From SUG1106 sp051883095 (GTDB lineage Bacteria; Bacillota; Clostridia; Peptostreptococcales; Anaerovoracaceae): a DNA stretch of 64,000 nucleotides. The stretch is from positions 1 to 64,000 of the forward strand of contig JBJETB010000022.1 of assembly GCA_051883095.1 (NCBI GenBank), written 5' to 3'. Below are positions 16,700-25,404 of this stretch, in pieces. The notes beneath the pieces are model-generated. The model saw only the letters and a list, made by a program, of their open reading frames with translations. It did not search any database and had not been told where the DNA came from. How positions within the stretch are numbered: position 1 is the first letter of the stretch; every line of letters starts with the position of its first letter. A program made the translations under genes and the position numbers.

Positions 16700-17059
16700 T
16701 TAATGGTCTGAATTGTGACTGCCTTCACTGCTATGGCAGTCGTCACAGCAGCAGCCTTCGCCATGAGATTTGTGCTCGATGTGAGTAAAGGCTATGTCGA
16801 TAATGTCCACAACATGCTGGTCATCCAGAGAGTAAAAAATGTTTTTGCCGTCACGGCGGCTCTTTACCAGACCTTCGTCCTTAAGGAGGCGGAGCTGGTG
16901 TGAAACTGCGGATTTGGTCATGTCCAGGGCTGATGCGATGTCATTTACGCATAGCTCGTCCGTAGATATTGCACAGAGTATTTTCATTCTGGTCTCATCG
17001 CCGACAACCTTAAAAAAGGCTGCGGCCCTGGTTATGAGTTCCTTTGATTCATGTTTCAT
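16700..17059 (-). CDS. ArsR/SmtB-family metal-sensing repressor
   Basis: A 119-aa winged-helix repressor. The HTH is at about residues 38-60 (MTKSAVSHQLRLLKDEGLV). The alpha-5 metal site D-x-H-x10-H-x2-H (DQHVVDIIDIAFTHIEH, about 79-95) matches the Zn/Co sensors SmtB and CzrA; the CadC-type Cys pair at the ELCV motif is incomplete (ELCVND). The tail after residue 95 is rich in His and Cys (GEGCCCDDCH) and may bind more metal. It likely represses the operon at 14526-16650 through the two AGTTGA operators. It overlaps the upstream thioesterase gene by 4 bp. Confidence 0.9.
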   Translation of the reverse strand: MKHESKELITRAAAFFKVVGDETRMKILCAISTDELCVNDIASALDMTKSAVSHQLRLLKDEGLVKSRRDGKNIFYSLDDQHVVDIIDIAFTHIEHKSHGEGCCCDDCHSSEGSHNSDH

Positions 17060-17532
17060 ATGGCGGGCTGCTCCTTTTTGAGTATGTTCAGGAAAGTTGA
17101 TGTACTTGTCGCAATGATTTTGCCGGTTGTTTTACTTTTTAAAACCGCCTCAGTATGAAATACTCTTTTGCCTGCCGACACGATTCGTCCGGTAGCAATA
17201 ATAGTATCATCGAGCTGTCCGGCGCTGATGAATCTCACATCCATATCTACAGTTGGACACCATAGGTTTGAAAATGAAGTTACTGTTATTGCAGCAATGT
17301 GATCCAACATAGTGCATATAACCCCGCCATGAAGTATATCCTTGCGGTTGAGTTCCCATGGCAACACCTGGAATTCTGCGGTTACAGTAAGGGATTCAAT
17401 ATCACAATCAACATATGTGGCTGCCATAAGGCCATTTACCCTATCATGATGTTCACCTGTGTTTTCGCTATTTATATTTTTAAGATTTTGCATCACAGCT
17501 TCCTTGTCTGTGAGAAGAAATGAGTTTGCCAT
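17056..17532 (-). CDS. hotdog-fold thioesterase (PaaI/YdiI-like)
   Basis: A 158-aa protein of the PaaI hotdog family, which hydrolyses acyl-CoA thioesters in the cytosol. The core segment NRKDILHGGVICTMLDHIAAI (about residues 61-81) contains the HGG motif and the catalytic Asp position of the family. A ribosome-binding site AAAGGAAA precedes the ATG. It is translated just ahead of the metal repressor, with a 4-bp overlap, so the two share a transcript. A link between them in function is not obvious. Substrate unknown. Confidence 0.8.
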   Translation of the reverse strand: MANSFLLTDKEAVMQNLKNINSENTGEHHDRVNGLMAATYVDCDIESLTVTAEFQVLPWELNRKDILHGGVICTMLDHIAAITVTSFSNLWCPTVDMDVRFISAGQLDDTIIATGRIVSAGKRVFHTEAVLKSKTTGKIIATSTSTFLNILKKEQPAI

Positions 17533-17548
17533 AAAGTGTTTTTCCTTT

Positions 17549-18151
17549 CTAGAATCTATCGCTGTAGTTAAGCAGGTCTCTGAGGTGACCTCCGCGGACC
17601 TTAGGCTTCTGTTTCGACATGCCGCCCTGTGAGCTGCTGCCGGAAGAGCTGCCTGACGTCATAAAATCTTCGTATCTGTATATTTTTCCCCAGATTGAGT
17701 CTTCTCCTGTAACAATAAGACCGAAGGTACCGCCGCTGCCGTCACGAGGTTTAGTCAGACTTCCCGGGTTCATCAGTACGACATCATCCATCTGTGTATA
17801 GGATGCTCTGTGAGTGTGACCGTAGAAAGCCCCGACGCATCCGTTTTCCAGAGCTTTGTAGTATATGTTCTGTTTGCTGAAATCCACCTGCTCCATATGG
17901 CCGTGGGTGATGAGAAAGTTTCCGGCTTCTGTTTCCAGAATGGACCAGTCGGTGTCGCTGAAACCGCCGTCGCAATTGCCTTTGACCCAGGCCACATGAA
18001 CTCCCAGCCGTGCCTGAAGTTCTCTTGCGTCAGCCGCATAGTCTCCACAGTGGACAATGACATCCACGGGGGATTCCTTTGATAGTTTCTGATAAATATC
18101 TATGACACGGGAACAGTCTCCATGGGTGTCGCTTACCGCTAATATTTTCAT
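17549..18151 (-). CDS. YfcE-family metallophosphoesterase
   Basis: A 200-aa calcineurin-like phosphoesterase. Metal-binding motifs run in the family order: SDTHGD (residues 7-12), HCGDYAAD (about 34-41), KGNCDGG (about 57-63), ITHGHMEQ (about 80-87) and YGHTHRA (about 114-120). A C-terminal Ser/Gly-rich linker (SGSSSGSSSQGG) followed by a basic tail is unusual for the family. Members act on small phosphodiesters in vitro; the true substrate is not known. It lies 16 bp upstream of the thioesterase gene, in the same direction. Confidence 0.88.
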   Translation of the reverse strand: MKILAVSDTHGDCSRVIDIYQKLSKESPVDVIVHCGDYAADARELQARLGVHVAWVKGNCDGGFSDTDWSILETEAGNFLITHGHMEQVDFSKQNIYYKALENGCVGAFYGHTHRASYTQMDDVVLMNPGSLTKPRDGSGGTFGLIVTGEDSIWGKIYRYEDFMTSGSSSGSSSQGGMSKQKPKVRGGHLRDLLNYSDRF

Positions 18152-18275
18152 AAATTTATATCCTTACTCTCATTTTTGCCTGTTTTCATACAGTATAACA
18201 TAGAAAAGTGGTGAAATGTATGGTAAACTTTAAAAAAGTGCCGGATTTTGGTTCCGGCGGGGATGAGGTCGGATC

Positions 18276-18989
18276 ATGATAAGAGAAATCAGAAAAAAGC
18301 TGGTGGTGCTGTCAAACCGCAGCCCGTTTCCTCCTGCAGTGAAGGAATATATAAATCACCTGGAAGGTTTGGATTGGGTTTATATGAATCTCCGGTTAGA
18401 CGGAAGTCCGCTTAGCCCTGATGAGGTTGAAAAAATTATGGGTGGCGAGCCGGTAATGAGCGGCAGGATCATGGATCATGTTTTTATTGAAAGGCTGGAT
18501 GGCCTGAGAAACGAACTCTACGATCTGTCGCAGCGGGGGCTTGATGTGAATGCAGAAATTGTCAGGCTGATTGCTGCACGGGCGGGTGCTGCTTACAACG
18601 AATTCAGGAAAACAACACCTCAGCTGGTTGAATACGGATACACACCTGTACTTCCGTCGGAGATACCATCAGCAATGGGTGATTATCTTTCTTTTGCTGC
18701 TCACACTTCGGAGTTTGAAAACCCCTTTGAAAAGGCGGCGGAACTGCATAACCGTTTTATCGCTATATATCCCTTTAAAGAAGGGAATCAGGTTACAGCC
18801 CGTGCTCTGATGGAATATTATCTGATGCACAGCGGTTTTCCTATGGCATATCTGGATATATCAGAAAGTGAATACAACGGCATGTTCGCAGAATTCTGCA
18901 AAACAAAAAACAGCAAACCGTTGGCTGAACTTCTGACAAAATCCGTGCTTGACAGGCTGGAGCTGATGATTCAGCTGACGGGATACTAG
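18276..18989 (+). CDS. Fic/Fido-fold protein with degenerate active site
   Basis: Fic proteins transfer AMP or other nucleotide groups to proteins. This 237-aa protein has the family layout: an N-terminal segment LSPDEVEKIMGGEPVMSGRIMDH (residues about 47-69) like that before Fic cores, the FENPFEKAAELHNRFIAIYPF approach helix, and the active-site loop. The loop reads YPFKEGNQVTAR (about 169-180) where active members have HPFxxGNGRxxR: the catalytic His is Tyr, and the second Gly-Arg is Gln-Val. It may be catalytically dead or act by a different mechanism. It is monocistronic with a hairpin downstream. Confidence 0.8.
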   Translation: MIREIRKKLVVLSNRSPFPPAVKEYINHLEGLDWVYMNLRLDGSPLSPDEVEKIMGGEPVMSGRIMDHVFIERLDGLRNELYDLSQRGLDVNAEIVRLIAARAGAAYNEFRKTTPQLVEYGYTPVLPSEIPSAMGDYLSFAAHTSEFENPFEKAAELHNRFIAIYPFKEGNQVTARALMEYYLMHSGFPMAYLDISESEYNGMFAEFCKTKNSKPLAELLTKSVLDRLELMIQLTGY

Positions 18990-19010
18990 CTAACCATAAT
19001 GATAAATAAT

Positions 19011-19056
19011 AAAGGGGCAGCTCATTGTTAATCAAAGCAGAAACAGCCCCTTTATA
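19011..19056. terminator. probable terminator after the Fic gene
   Basis: AAAGGGGC (19011-19018) pairs with GCCCCTTT (19046-19053), with a 27-nt loop and T/A-rich flanks; it lies between convergent genes. The long loop lowers confidence. Confidence 0.6.
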
Positions 19057-19098
19057 AAAATGTAAAATGTAAAAAAGGTTATAGCTATCTTATATGAA

Positions 19099-19878
19099 TT
19101 ATAAATAAGCTCCACATGAAACATTTATGTCCAATCCTGTAATACTGTTACTTTTTTCTTCATCGCAGAGGAAAAGGACCATTTCAGCAACATCAGACAT
19201 AGGAACTAGATGCTTTAAGCAGTACTGCTCAAGGGTTTTATTTATTACTTCTTCAACTGTAACACCACGGGCTTCGGCTTGCTTCTGGTACACCATTGCT
19301 CCGCGTGCATTGTCTATTCCACCAGGACATACGGCGTTAACTGTAATGTTGTGTACACCAAGCTCTTTAGCAAGGCAACGTGTGAGTCCTATTACAGCCA
19401 TCTTGGCAGCGCAGTAAGGTGAACGATTCAAGAGCGCATGTTTCCCGGATATTGAGGACATATTTACTATTTTGCCTGCTTTTTTCTTGATCATATAAGG
19501 GGCAGCAAGCTTACACATGTAAAACGTACTGTTGACATCTACTGCAAATGTAGTTGTCCATTCGTCCATTGTGATATCTTGTACAGGTTTAGTAGGGCCA
19601 GCTATACCTACGTTATTGACCAAACAGTCGATATCGCCATATTTTTCAATTGTAGCATTAAATACTTTCTCAACTTCTTCAGGTTTAGAGGCATTGTATT
19701 GAACGCCATATGCTTCGGCACCAAGCTGGCGCATTTCTTCAACTGTTTTTTCCAAAACTTCTCCGTTTACGTCACAAAGCATTAATCGAGCTTTGTTTAA
19801 TGCGAAGGCTGTTGCAATGGCTTTACCGATACCATCACCTGAGCCGGTAACTAAAACAATTTTGTTTTCTAAAGACAT
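19099..19878 (-). CDS. short-chain dehydrogenase/reductase (SDR)
   Basis: A 259-aa classical SDR, NAD(P)-dependent, cytosolic. The cofactor loop TGSGDGIGKAIA is at about residues 11-22, NNVG at about 89-92, and the catalytic Ser-Tyr-x3-Lys (NMSSIS, then SPYCAAK with Tyr-x3-Lys near 154-158) is intact. The ATG at 19878 has GGGAGG upstream; the longer reading from 19953 would place the start inside the promoter. A sigma-54 promoter at 19937-19952 faces this gene and a matching one faces the OYE-type gene, so it belongs to the catabolic regulon. It may oxidise a hydroxy acid or hydroxyacyl substrate. Confidence 0.88.
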   Translation of the reverse strand: MSLENKIVLVTGSGDGIGKAIATAFALNKARLMLCDVNGEVLEKTVEEMRQLGAEAYGVQYNASKPEEVEKVFNATIEKYGDIDCLVNNVGIAGPTKPVQDITMDEWTTTFAVDVNSTFYMCKLAAPYMIKKKAGKIVNMSSISGKHALLNRSPYCAAKMAVIGLTRCLAKELGVHNITVNAVCPGGIDNARGAMVYQKQAEARGVTVEEVINKTLEQYCLKHLVPMSDVAEMVLFLCDEEKSNSITGLDINVSCGAYL

Positions 19879-19936
19879 TTGTAAATCCTCCCAAAAATAT
19901 TTTTGTACGAAATAGGGTACAGATACAAACATACTA

Positions 19937-19952
19937 AGCAAAAAATATGCCA
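19937..19952 (-). promoter_or_regulatory. sigma-54 promoter of the SDR gene
   Basis: On the minus strand the sequence reads TGGCATATTTTTTGCT, a full match to the -24/-12 consensus TGGCAY-N5-TTGCW. It is about 60 bp upstream of the SDR start codon. Confidence 0.85.
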
Positions 19953-19972
19953 ATATATTATTTAATCGTCTA

Positions 19973-19988
19973 TGGCATGTTTTTTGCT
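19973..19988 (+). promoter_or_regulatory. sigma-54 promoter of the OYE-type gene
   Basis: TGGCATGTTTTTTGCT matches the -24/-12 consensus. It is back to back with the minus-strand promoter at 19937-19952 and 57 bp before the gene at 20045. A half-conserved activator-like site (GCAAAATGCA, 20006-20015) lies just downstream. Confidence 0.87.
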
Positions 19989-20044
19989 AAACTAAATTGA
20001 TGAAAGCAAAATGCAGCATAGATATCAAATAAGGGAGAATTAAA

Positions 20045-21964
20045 ATGGAAAAACTATACACGAACGGTGTGATTGGAAATATGAAACTAAAGAATAGATG
20101 GATTATGTTGGCAATGCATACGGGATACGCAAATTCAGATGGTACTTTTAGCAGAAGAGATTTTGAATTCTATAAAAGAAGAGCCTGTGGAGGAATGGCT
20201 GCAATTACGCTGGTCGGTGCAGTCAGTGAGATTGGGGCCAGACATGGTATGCACAGGTTGGATAAAGAAAAATATGAGGAAGGATTAAGAAAAGTATGTG
20301 ATATTATTCACGAAGGAGACTGCAAAGTGATAATGCAACTTTATCATGCAGGCAGAAACAACACCGATGCGCTACATTTGGGGCCACCTATGGCTCCATC
20401 TCCGATTGCATCTCCTATTTACAAGGTTGCTCCTAAAGAGATGGAGGAAGATGATATAGTTCAAACTATTAGAGATTTCGCTGATGCGGCAGTTAGATGC
20501 AAAAAAAACGGAGTTGATTGTGTTGAAGTAAGCGCTAGTGTAGGATATCTCTTGTCAGAGTTTTTATCTCCGAGAACCAATCTTCGTACAGATATTTGGG
20601 GAGGAGATGATAAAAAAAGAATGCGCTTCCCTACGGAAGTTTTAAAAGCTATAAGAAATGCTGTTGGTCCAGACTTCCCCGTGATTATTAAAATTTCTGG
20701 AGGGGATATGCTTGGGGGTTATGATAACGACTACATGGCAAAATTTTTAAATCAACTTCCTTCCGGAACGGTTAATGGAGTTACGGTTACCGGTGGATGG
20801 CATGAGGCTCCTGTACCTCAGATTTCTTATCATGTGTCGCCAGGTGGTTTTTCATATTTATCGGGTGAGATTAAGGAAAAAACAGGATTGACTGTAATTG
20901 CGTGCAACAGAATAAACAGCCCTCAAATTGCTGAAGAGCTTCTTCAAAAAGGAGACTGCGATTTTGTAGGTGCAGCAAGACCTTTTTTAGCAGACCCTGA
21001 TTTTGTTAATAAGAGCAGAAAAGATATTCCTTATAATAGATGTCAAGCGTGCAACCGCGGCTGTATTGAAAATGCTTTAAAGAAAAACGATGTATGTTGT
21101 GTTTTTAATCCCGAAGCTGGAAGAGAATATTTCCGAAGAGCTAAGACTCTGCCTCAGAAGCTACTTATAGTAGGAGCCGGTCCGGTTGGACTTCAAGCAG
21201 CCAAAACAGCCAGTGAAAGAGGTCATATTGTTACAATAATTACTGATGATAGTCGTTTAGGAGGTAAACTTCACATTGCTGATAAGGCTCCATTCAAGCA
21301 AATGTTCAGCACATTTGCGGATTATTTGGAATATGAGATAAGAAAAAATAATGTTACGATACTTACAGGCGTGCCTATCAGTGAAGAAATAATAAAAAGT
21401 GAGAAACCGGATTTTATTATCTTTGCATCTGGGGCAAGTCCTATAATGCCTGAGATATGCAAAGAAAGCCAGATGCCGTGCGTATCTGCTGAACAGATAT
21501 TGACAGGGAGTGTTAAGTGTCCATATCAAGATATTGTTATAATCGGCGGTGGTTCAGTTGGGCTAGAAACAGCCGAATTCCTTGGAGAAAAATATGGGAA
21601 AAAAGGAATTACAGTAGTAGAGATGCAACCTAAAGCTGGGAAGGAACTTGGCGGATTGAAATGGATTATGATGAAGCATTTAAAGGAATTAGGCGTTCGG
21701 ATTGTCACATCGGCTGAGGTTTCTGAAATAAGCCACAATAAGGTAATCCTGACGATACAGGGTGAAAAACCTGAAGAAGAAAAAGAAGAAATATATGCAG
21801 ATATGATTGTATATGCAGTTGGATATAAACCAAATGGAACTTTAGGTTTGAGAAGCTATTTGGAGAAAGAAAACATACCATATGTAACAATCGGAGACGC
21901 AGGAAGAACAAAGGATCTCCTTGAAGGGCTTGCCGATGCTTATATAACAGCAGAAAACATATAA
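20045..21964 (+). CDS. OYE-family 2,4-dienoyl-CoA reductase / enoate reductase-like flavoprotein
   Basis: A 639-aa multidomain reductase. Residues 1 to about 340 form the FMN-binding old-yellow-enzyme barrel (QLYHAGRNN near 98). A Cys cluster C-x2-C-x3-C-x10-C (CQACNRGC then DVC, about 338-357) binds a 4Fe-4S centre. The C-terminal half has FAD and NAD(P) Rossmann motifs (VGAGPVGLQAA near 379; IGGGSVGLETAEF near 500). This is the layout of FadH, clostridial enoate reductases and BaiCD. It reduces C=C bonds conjugated to a carbonyl. Substrate unknown; it is under its own sigma-54 promoter and most likely performs the enoyl reduction of the cluster's pathway. Confidence 0.88.
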   Translation: MEKLYTNGVIGNMKLKNRWIMLAMHTGYANSDGTFSRRDFEFYKRRACGGMAAITLVGAVSEIGARHGMHRLDKEKYEEGLRKVCDIIHEGDCKVIMQLYHAGRNNTDALHLGPPMAPSPIASPIYKVAPKEMEEDDIVQTIRDFADAAVRCKKNGVDCVEVSASVGYLLSEFLSPRTNLRTDIWGGDDKKRMRFPTEVLKAIRNAVGPDFPVIIKISGGDMLGGYDNDYMAKFLNQLPSGTVNGVTVTGGWHEAPVPQISYHVSPGGFSYLSGEIKEKTGLTVIACNRINSPQIAEELLQKGDCDFVGAARPFLADPDFVNKSRKDIPYNRCQACNRGCIENALKKNDVCCVFNPEAGREYFRRAKTLPQKLLIVGAGPVGLQAAKTASERGHIVTIITDDSRLGGKLHIADKAPFKQMFSTFADYLEYEIRKNNVTILTGVPISEEIIKSEKPDFIIFASGASPIMPEICKESQMPCVSAEQILTGSVKCPYQDIVIIGGGSVGLETAEFLGEKYGKKGITVVEMQPKAGKELGGLKWIMMKHLKELGVRIVTSAEVSEISHNKVILTIQGEKPEEEKEEIYADMIVYAVGYKPNGTLGLRSYLEKENIPYVTIGDAGRTKDLLEGLADAYITAENI

Positions 21965-21997
21965 TACTCCTTATAGAATAAAGTAAAATGAAGCACG

Positions 21998-22038
21998 GAT
22001 GGTTCATAGGGCATACCCATGAACCATCTGTTGCTTTT
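21998..22038 (+). terminator. terminator after the OYE-type gene
   Basis: Perfect 10-bp stem GATGGTTCAT (21998-22007)/ATGAACCATC (22019-22028), followed by a T-rich stretch (22033-22039). The end overlaps the first activator-type motif. Confidence 0.82.
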
Positions 22039-22076
22039 TGCAAGACATGAAAGATATTACGTATTGCATTCTGCAA
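22031..22076. promoter_or_regulatory. two candidate sigma-54 activator sites
   Basis: TTGCTTTTTGCAA (22031-22043) and TTGCATTCTGCAA (22064-22076) are near-palindromes 33 bp apart (three helical turns), about 100-140 bp upstream of the -24/-12 promoter at 22174. The same motif pair occurs at 37368-37411 upstream of the other sigma-54 promoter. This position is normal for enhancer-type sites bound by AAA+ activators. Confidence 0.78.
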
Positions 22077-22173
22077 TATGGAGAACTTGTACGAGGAAGC
22101 TAACAATAATAGAACACCCCTGGCATTAGGGAAAAACTGGTCAATATCGTTTTTTTTGCCCTGTTATTTAATT

Positions 22174-22189
22174 TGGCACGAGCTTTGCA
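22174..22189 (+). promoter_or_regulatory. sigma-54 promoter of the main catabolic operon
   Basis: TGGCACGAGCTTTGCA is a perfect match to TGGCAC-N5-TTGCA. The start codon of the BKACE gene is 63 bp downstream. The genes from 22252 to 35457 run in the same direction with short gaps and may be read through from here. Confidence 0.92.
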
Positions 22190-22251
22190 AAATTATTAGT
22201 CATCAATGCATTGAACAAAAAAAGAAACAGAAAGGTGGACAGTAAACTAAA

Positions 22252-23253
22252 ATGAGTGATTTAAAGGATTTTTTACTAGGCGACTATAGAGAGACAATGG
22301 ATTATGTCAGAAAAGTCGAAAGAAATGGATTGACCAAGTTTCCCCCTTTAATCATAACTTGTGCAATAACTGGAGGAATGCACGGTAAGGAATCTACTCC
22401 TTATCTTCCTGAAGAACCAGAAGAACAGGCTCAGCAGGCATATGACGCATATAATGCCGGAGCAAGCATGGTTCATATTCACGCGAGAGACCCAATCAAT
22501 GCATGGGCAACAAGCTCTACACCGGAAGCTTTTAAAAAAGTAAACGCAATGGTAAGAGAAAAATGTCCAGATTTAATAATTAACAATACGTGTGTAGGCG
22601 GAAGAAGATATATTGAGGAAACAAATACGATGGCAAACAGAATGCTCTATTCTGTAGAGGCCAAGCCGGAAGTAGCAAGCGTTGACATTACATGCTACTC
22701 AATGATCAGAAATATGCATGATCGTAAGGCTCCGCTTAGAAGCCCTAGACCTGCACATAAATGGAATTACAACTATGTATGCTCACAGACCGATGCACTT
22801 GATACGGTTAAGCAGCTTAGGGACAATGGAATTAAGCCTGAATTTGAGGTTTTCGGACTGAATGACCTTAAATATGTGGATAACATGATAAAAGAAAATG
22901 CGTTGGATCAGCCGTATTGGTTCCAGATGCTATTCGGAGGCTCGGGCGTTTATCCTTGCGCAGAGCAGATGATGCTTGCATCGAAGCTGATGCCTAAAGA
23001 ATCAATGTTTAGTATTATTGGTGTTGGTGCATGTCAGACAGCGATGATTACACTGGGAATCATTCTTGGACACCATGTAAGAGTAGGTCTGGAGGACAAT
23101 TTCTTCTATGGTCCGCACGAACTGGCCACAAGCAATGCACAGATGGTTGAGAGAGTTGTAAGAATCGCTAAAGAACTGGGAAGACCAATTGCAACTCCTG
23201 CTCAGGCACGTGAGATGATGGGCTTAGGCGCACCGAGAGCATACACATATTAA
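22252..23253 (+). CDS. beta-keto acid cleavage enzyme (BKACE, DUF849)
   Basis: Family of Zn-dependent enzymes that condense a beta-keto acid with acetyl-CoA and split it to acetoacetate and a new acyl-CoA; the lysine-fermentation enzyme Kce is the prototype. The 333-aa protein has the metal-binding pair H75-x-H77 in VHIHARDP, LPEEPEEQAQQAYDAYNAGAS before it, and VFGLNDLKYVDNM and GVGACQTAMITLGIILGHHVRVGLEDN further on, all family patterns. Its N-terminus is about 30 residues longer than usual. As first gene after a sigma-54 promoter it likely defines the pathway's key C-C cleavage. Which keto acid is used cannot be told. Confidence 0.88.
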   Translation: MSDLKDFLLGDYRETMDYVRKVERNGLTKFPPLIITCAITGGMHGKESTPYLPEEPEEQAQQAYDAYNAGASMVHIHARDPINAWATSSTPEAFKKVNAMVREKCPDLIINNTCVGGRRYIEETNTMANRMLYSVEAKPEVASVDITCYSMIRNMHDRKAPLRSPRPAHKWNYNYVCSQTDALDTVKQLRDNGIKPEFEVFGLNDLKYVDNMIKENALDQPYWFQMLFGGSGVYPCAEQMMLASKLMPKESMFSIIGVGACQTAMITLGIILGHHVRVGLEDNFFYGPHELATSNAQMVERVVRIAKELGRPIATPAQAREMMGLGAPRAYTY

Positions 23254-23322
23254 AGATTTAAACAATTCTTTGAACGATGTGGAAACTGTATTATGCAGAT
23301 TTCAGGAAAGGAATTATAAAAG

Positions 23323-24099
23323 ATGTATGTTTTAGGAATTGACATCGGTTCCACAGCCAGTAAGGCTGTAGTGATGACAGATGAAAGAAAGATATACGCA
23401 AAAGCGTTGATTCCTCATGGCACAGGCTCCATAGGCCCGAGGAAGGTTTATGAAAAAATTCTGCTTGAAAATAACCTTACACAGGAAGACATTTCTAGAA
23501 CACTTGCAACAGGATATGGCAGATTTGTGTTTCCAAATGCAGACAGCCAGAAAAGTGAAATAAGCTGTCATACAAAAGGAATTTTCTTTATAAATCCCAA
23601 TATCCGTACAGTAATAGATATCGGAGGGCAGGATGTAAAAGCCATACGACTTAACGACAAAGGCATGATTGTCAACTTCACTATGAATGACAAGTGTGCT
23701 GCCGGTACGGGCAGATTTCTGGAGAATATGGCCAAGGTATTGAACGTTGAAACTGAGGATCTTGGAGATATATCGGAAAAATCTGGAGAGGCAGTGGAGA
23801 TAAGCAATACATGCACAGTATTTGCAGAGTCTGAGGTGATTTCCAAGCTTTCAAGCAATGCAAAGCTTGAAGACCTGGTCGCCGGAATACATAAGTCCGT
23901 TGCAAAAAGAGTCGCATCTCTGGCTTTTAGAAACGGTATAGAGGAACAGGTAGCCATGAGCGGAGGCGTTGCTCTCAACAAGGGAATCGTAAAAGCGCTT
24001 GCGGAGGAAATAAAAACAGACATTTTTGTTCATGAAGATTGCCAGTTCTTCGGAGCCATAGGCGCAGCCCTGTTTGCACTGGAAGAACTGGAAAAATAA
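23323..24099 (+). CDS. 2-hydroxyacyl-CoA dehydratase activase (HgdC/BadF family)
   Basis: ATP-dependent activator that drives one electron into the dehydratase. The 258-aa ASKHA-fold protein begins with the phosphate loop GIDIGSTASKAVV. Cys125 (in NDKCAAGTGRF) and Cys164 (in SNTCTVFAESEV) are the two residues that, one from each subunit of the homodimer, hold a 4Fe-4S cluster; the spacing agrees with HgdC. DIGGQD and MSGGVALNKG are also present. AGGAAAGGAA precedes the ATG. The two dehydratase subunits follow directly. Confidence 0.94.
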   Translation: MYVLGIDIGSTASKAVVMTDERKIYAKALIPHGTGSIGPRKVYEKILLENNLTQEDISRTLATGYGRFVFPNADSQKSEISCHTKGIFFINPNIRTVIDIGGQDVKAIRLNDKGMIVNFTMNDKCAAGTGRFLENMAKVLNVETEDLGDISEKSGEAVEISNTCTVFAESEVISKLSSNAKLEDLVAGIHKSVAKRVASLAFRNGIEEQVAMSGGVALNKGIVKALAEEIKTDIFVHEDCQFFGAIGAALFALEELEK

Positions 24100-24131
24100 A
24101 TTCTATACAAAACCGGAAAAGGAGATACGAC

Positions 24132-25403
24132 GTGAGCGAGGTAAAAGAACAAAAACAGAAAAAACCGATGCCTAAGTCAATGGTAATGCTGAAAGCTCAG
24201 ACTGCAGGTATCTATGACGCAGCGTGGGAAGCGAAGAAGAAAGGTGAACATGTCGGCTGGTCTACAGCGATTTTCCCGCAGGAATTATGTGAGACGTTCG
24301 GTATACCGCTGCTTTATCCCGAAAATAATGCGGCAAGCGTTTCAGCAAGACACAAGGGCTCTGAGCTGATCCAGCATGCTGAAGGAGAAATGAGATATCC
24401 TATCAACATCTGTTCCTATGCCAGACTTAACATAGCTATGGCTGATTTGGCTCAGAAGGATGAGCTGGATTGGGAAAAAGCAGAACCTTACATGCCTGTT
24501 CCGACATTTCTGTGCCTGGCAAACAACAGCTGTACACAGCTTACAAAATGGTATGAAAATTTGTCAAGAAATCTGAACATTCCTATCTTTTTTATGGATT
24601 GTTTATACAATTATTATGAAGAAGAACCTACGGATTACAAGATAAAGTACGTAAGAAGTCAGCTGGAGACAAATATCAGGGAAATGGAAGCTTTCTTCGG
24701 CAAGAAGTTCGACTGGGACAAATTCCTGGAAGTGCAGAAGAGATCACAGATTAATGTGAAGCTTTTTGACGAGATAGTTGCTCTGAATCAGCACATTCCG
24801 GCTCCGCTGAACGGCTTTGACTTATTCAGCTACTTAAGTTGCATGGTTATCGCCAGAGGAAAGGAGTCAACAACAGAGATTCTTAAGCAACTTAAGGCGG
24901 AGTGTCTTGAACATATTGCAAACGGGACATCGACTTTTGGATCTACTCCTGAAAAGTACAGAATGCATTGGGAAGGTATTGCATGCTGGCCTTATCTGGG
25001 ACATAATCTTAAAACCTTGAAAAAGAACGGTGTAAACTGTGTAATCAACGGTTATGTAACAGCTTGGTCTGTTGCCTATGAGCCGGGTGATCTTGATGGA
25101 ATGGCAAAAGCTTATCAGCTTGCTTCCACAAACAGCTTTAGCACACCGTCCATCATGGAAAAGAGGACTAAAACAATCAAGGACTTTGGCTGTGACGGAA
25201 TGCTGTGCCATGTCAACAGAAGCTGTAAACTGATGACCTTCCACATCTTTGTCGGACGTGAGCTTATTGAAAAGAACGCGCATGTTCCTGTTACCAACTT
25301 TGACGGAGACCAGTCAGATGATCGTGCTTACAGTGAAGCGCAGTTTGAAACCAGACTGCAGGGAGCTGTAGAAGTTATGGAAGCAAACAAGGAGGCAAAG
25401 TAA
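24132..25403 (+). CDS. 2-hydroxyacyl-CoA dehydratase, first subunit
   Basis: One half of the oxygen-sensitive Fe-S dehydratase that removes water from (R)-2-hydroxyacyl-CoA by a ketyl-radical mechanism. The GTG start at 24132 has AAAGGAG upstream and gives 423 aa; a longer reading from 24039 would overlap the activase gene. Family patterns include GWSTAIFPQELCETFGIPLLYPEN (about 42-65), ICSYARLN (about 98-105) and a Cys-containing CLANNSCTQLTKWYE stretch; several Cys residues can hold the 4Fe-4S cluster. It sits between the activase and the second subunit, with a 1-bp gap to the latter. Confidence 0.92.
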   Translation: MSEVKEQKQKKPMPKSMVMLKAQTAGIYDAAWEAKKKGEHVGWSTAIFPQELCETFGIPLLYPENNAASVSARHKGSELIQHAEGEMRYPINICSYARLNIAMADLAQKDELDWEKAEPYMPVPTFLCLANNSCTQLTKWYENLSRNLNIPIFFMDCLYNYYEEEPTDYKIKYVRSQLETNIREMEAFFGKKFDWDKFLEVQKRSQINVKLFDEIVALNQHIPAPLNGFDLFSYLSCMVIARGKESTTEILKQLKAECLEHIANGTSTFGSTPEKYRMHWEGIACWPYLGHNLKTLKKNGVNCVINGYVTAWSVAYEPGDLDGMAKAYQLASTNSFSTPSIMEKRTKTIKDFGCDGMLCHVNRSCKLMTFHIFVGRELIEKNAHVPVTNFDGDQSDDRAYSEAQFETRLQGAVEVMEANKEAK

Positions 25404-25404
25404 G

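Noticed and set aside
24039..24131. Longer start for the first dehydratase subunit
   Set aside because: It would overlap the activase gene by 61 bp in another frame; the GTG at 24132 has a good ribosome-binding site.
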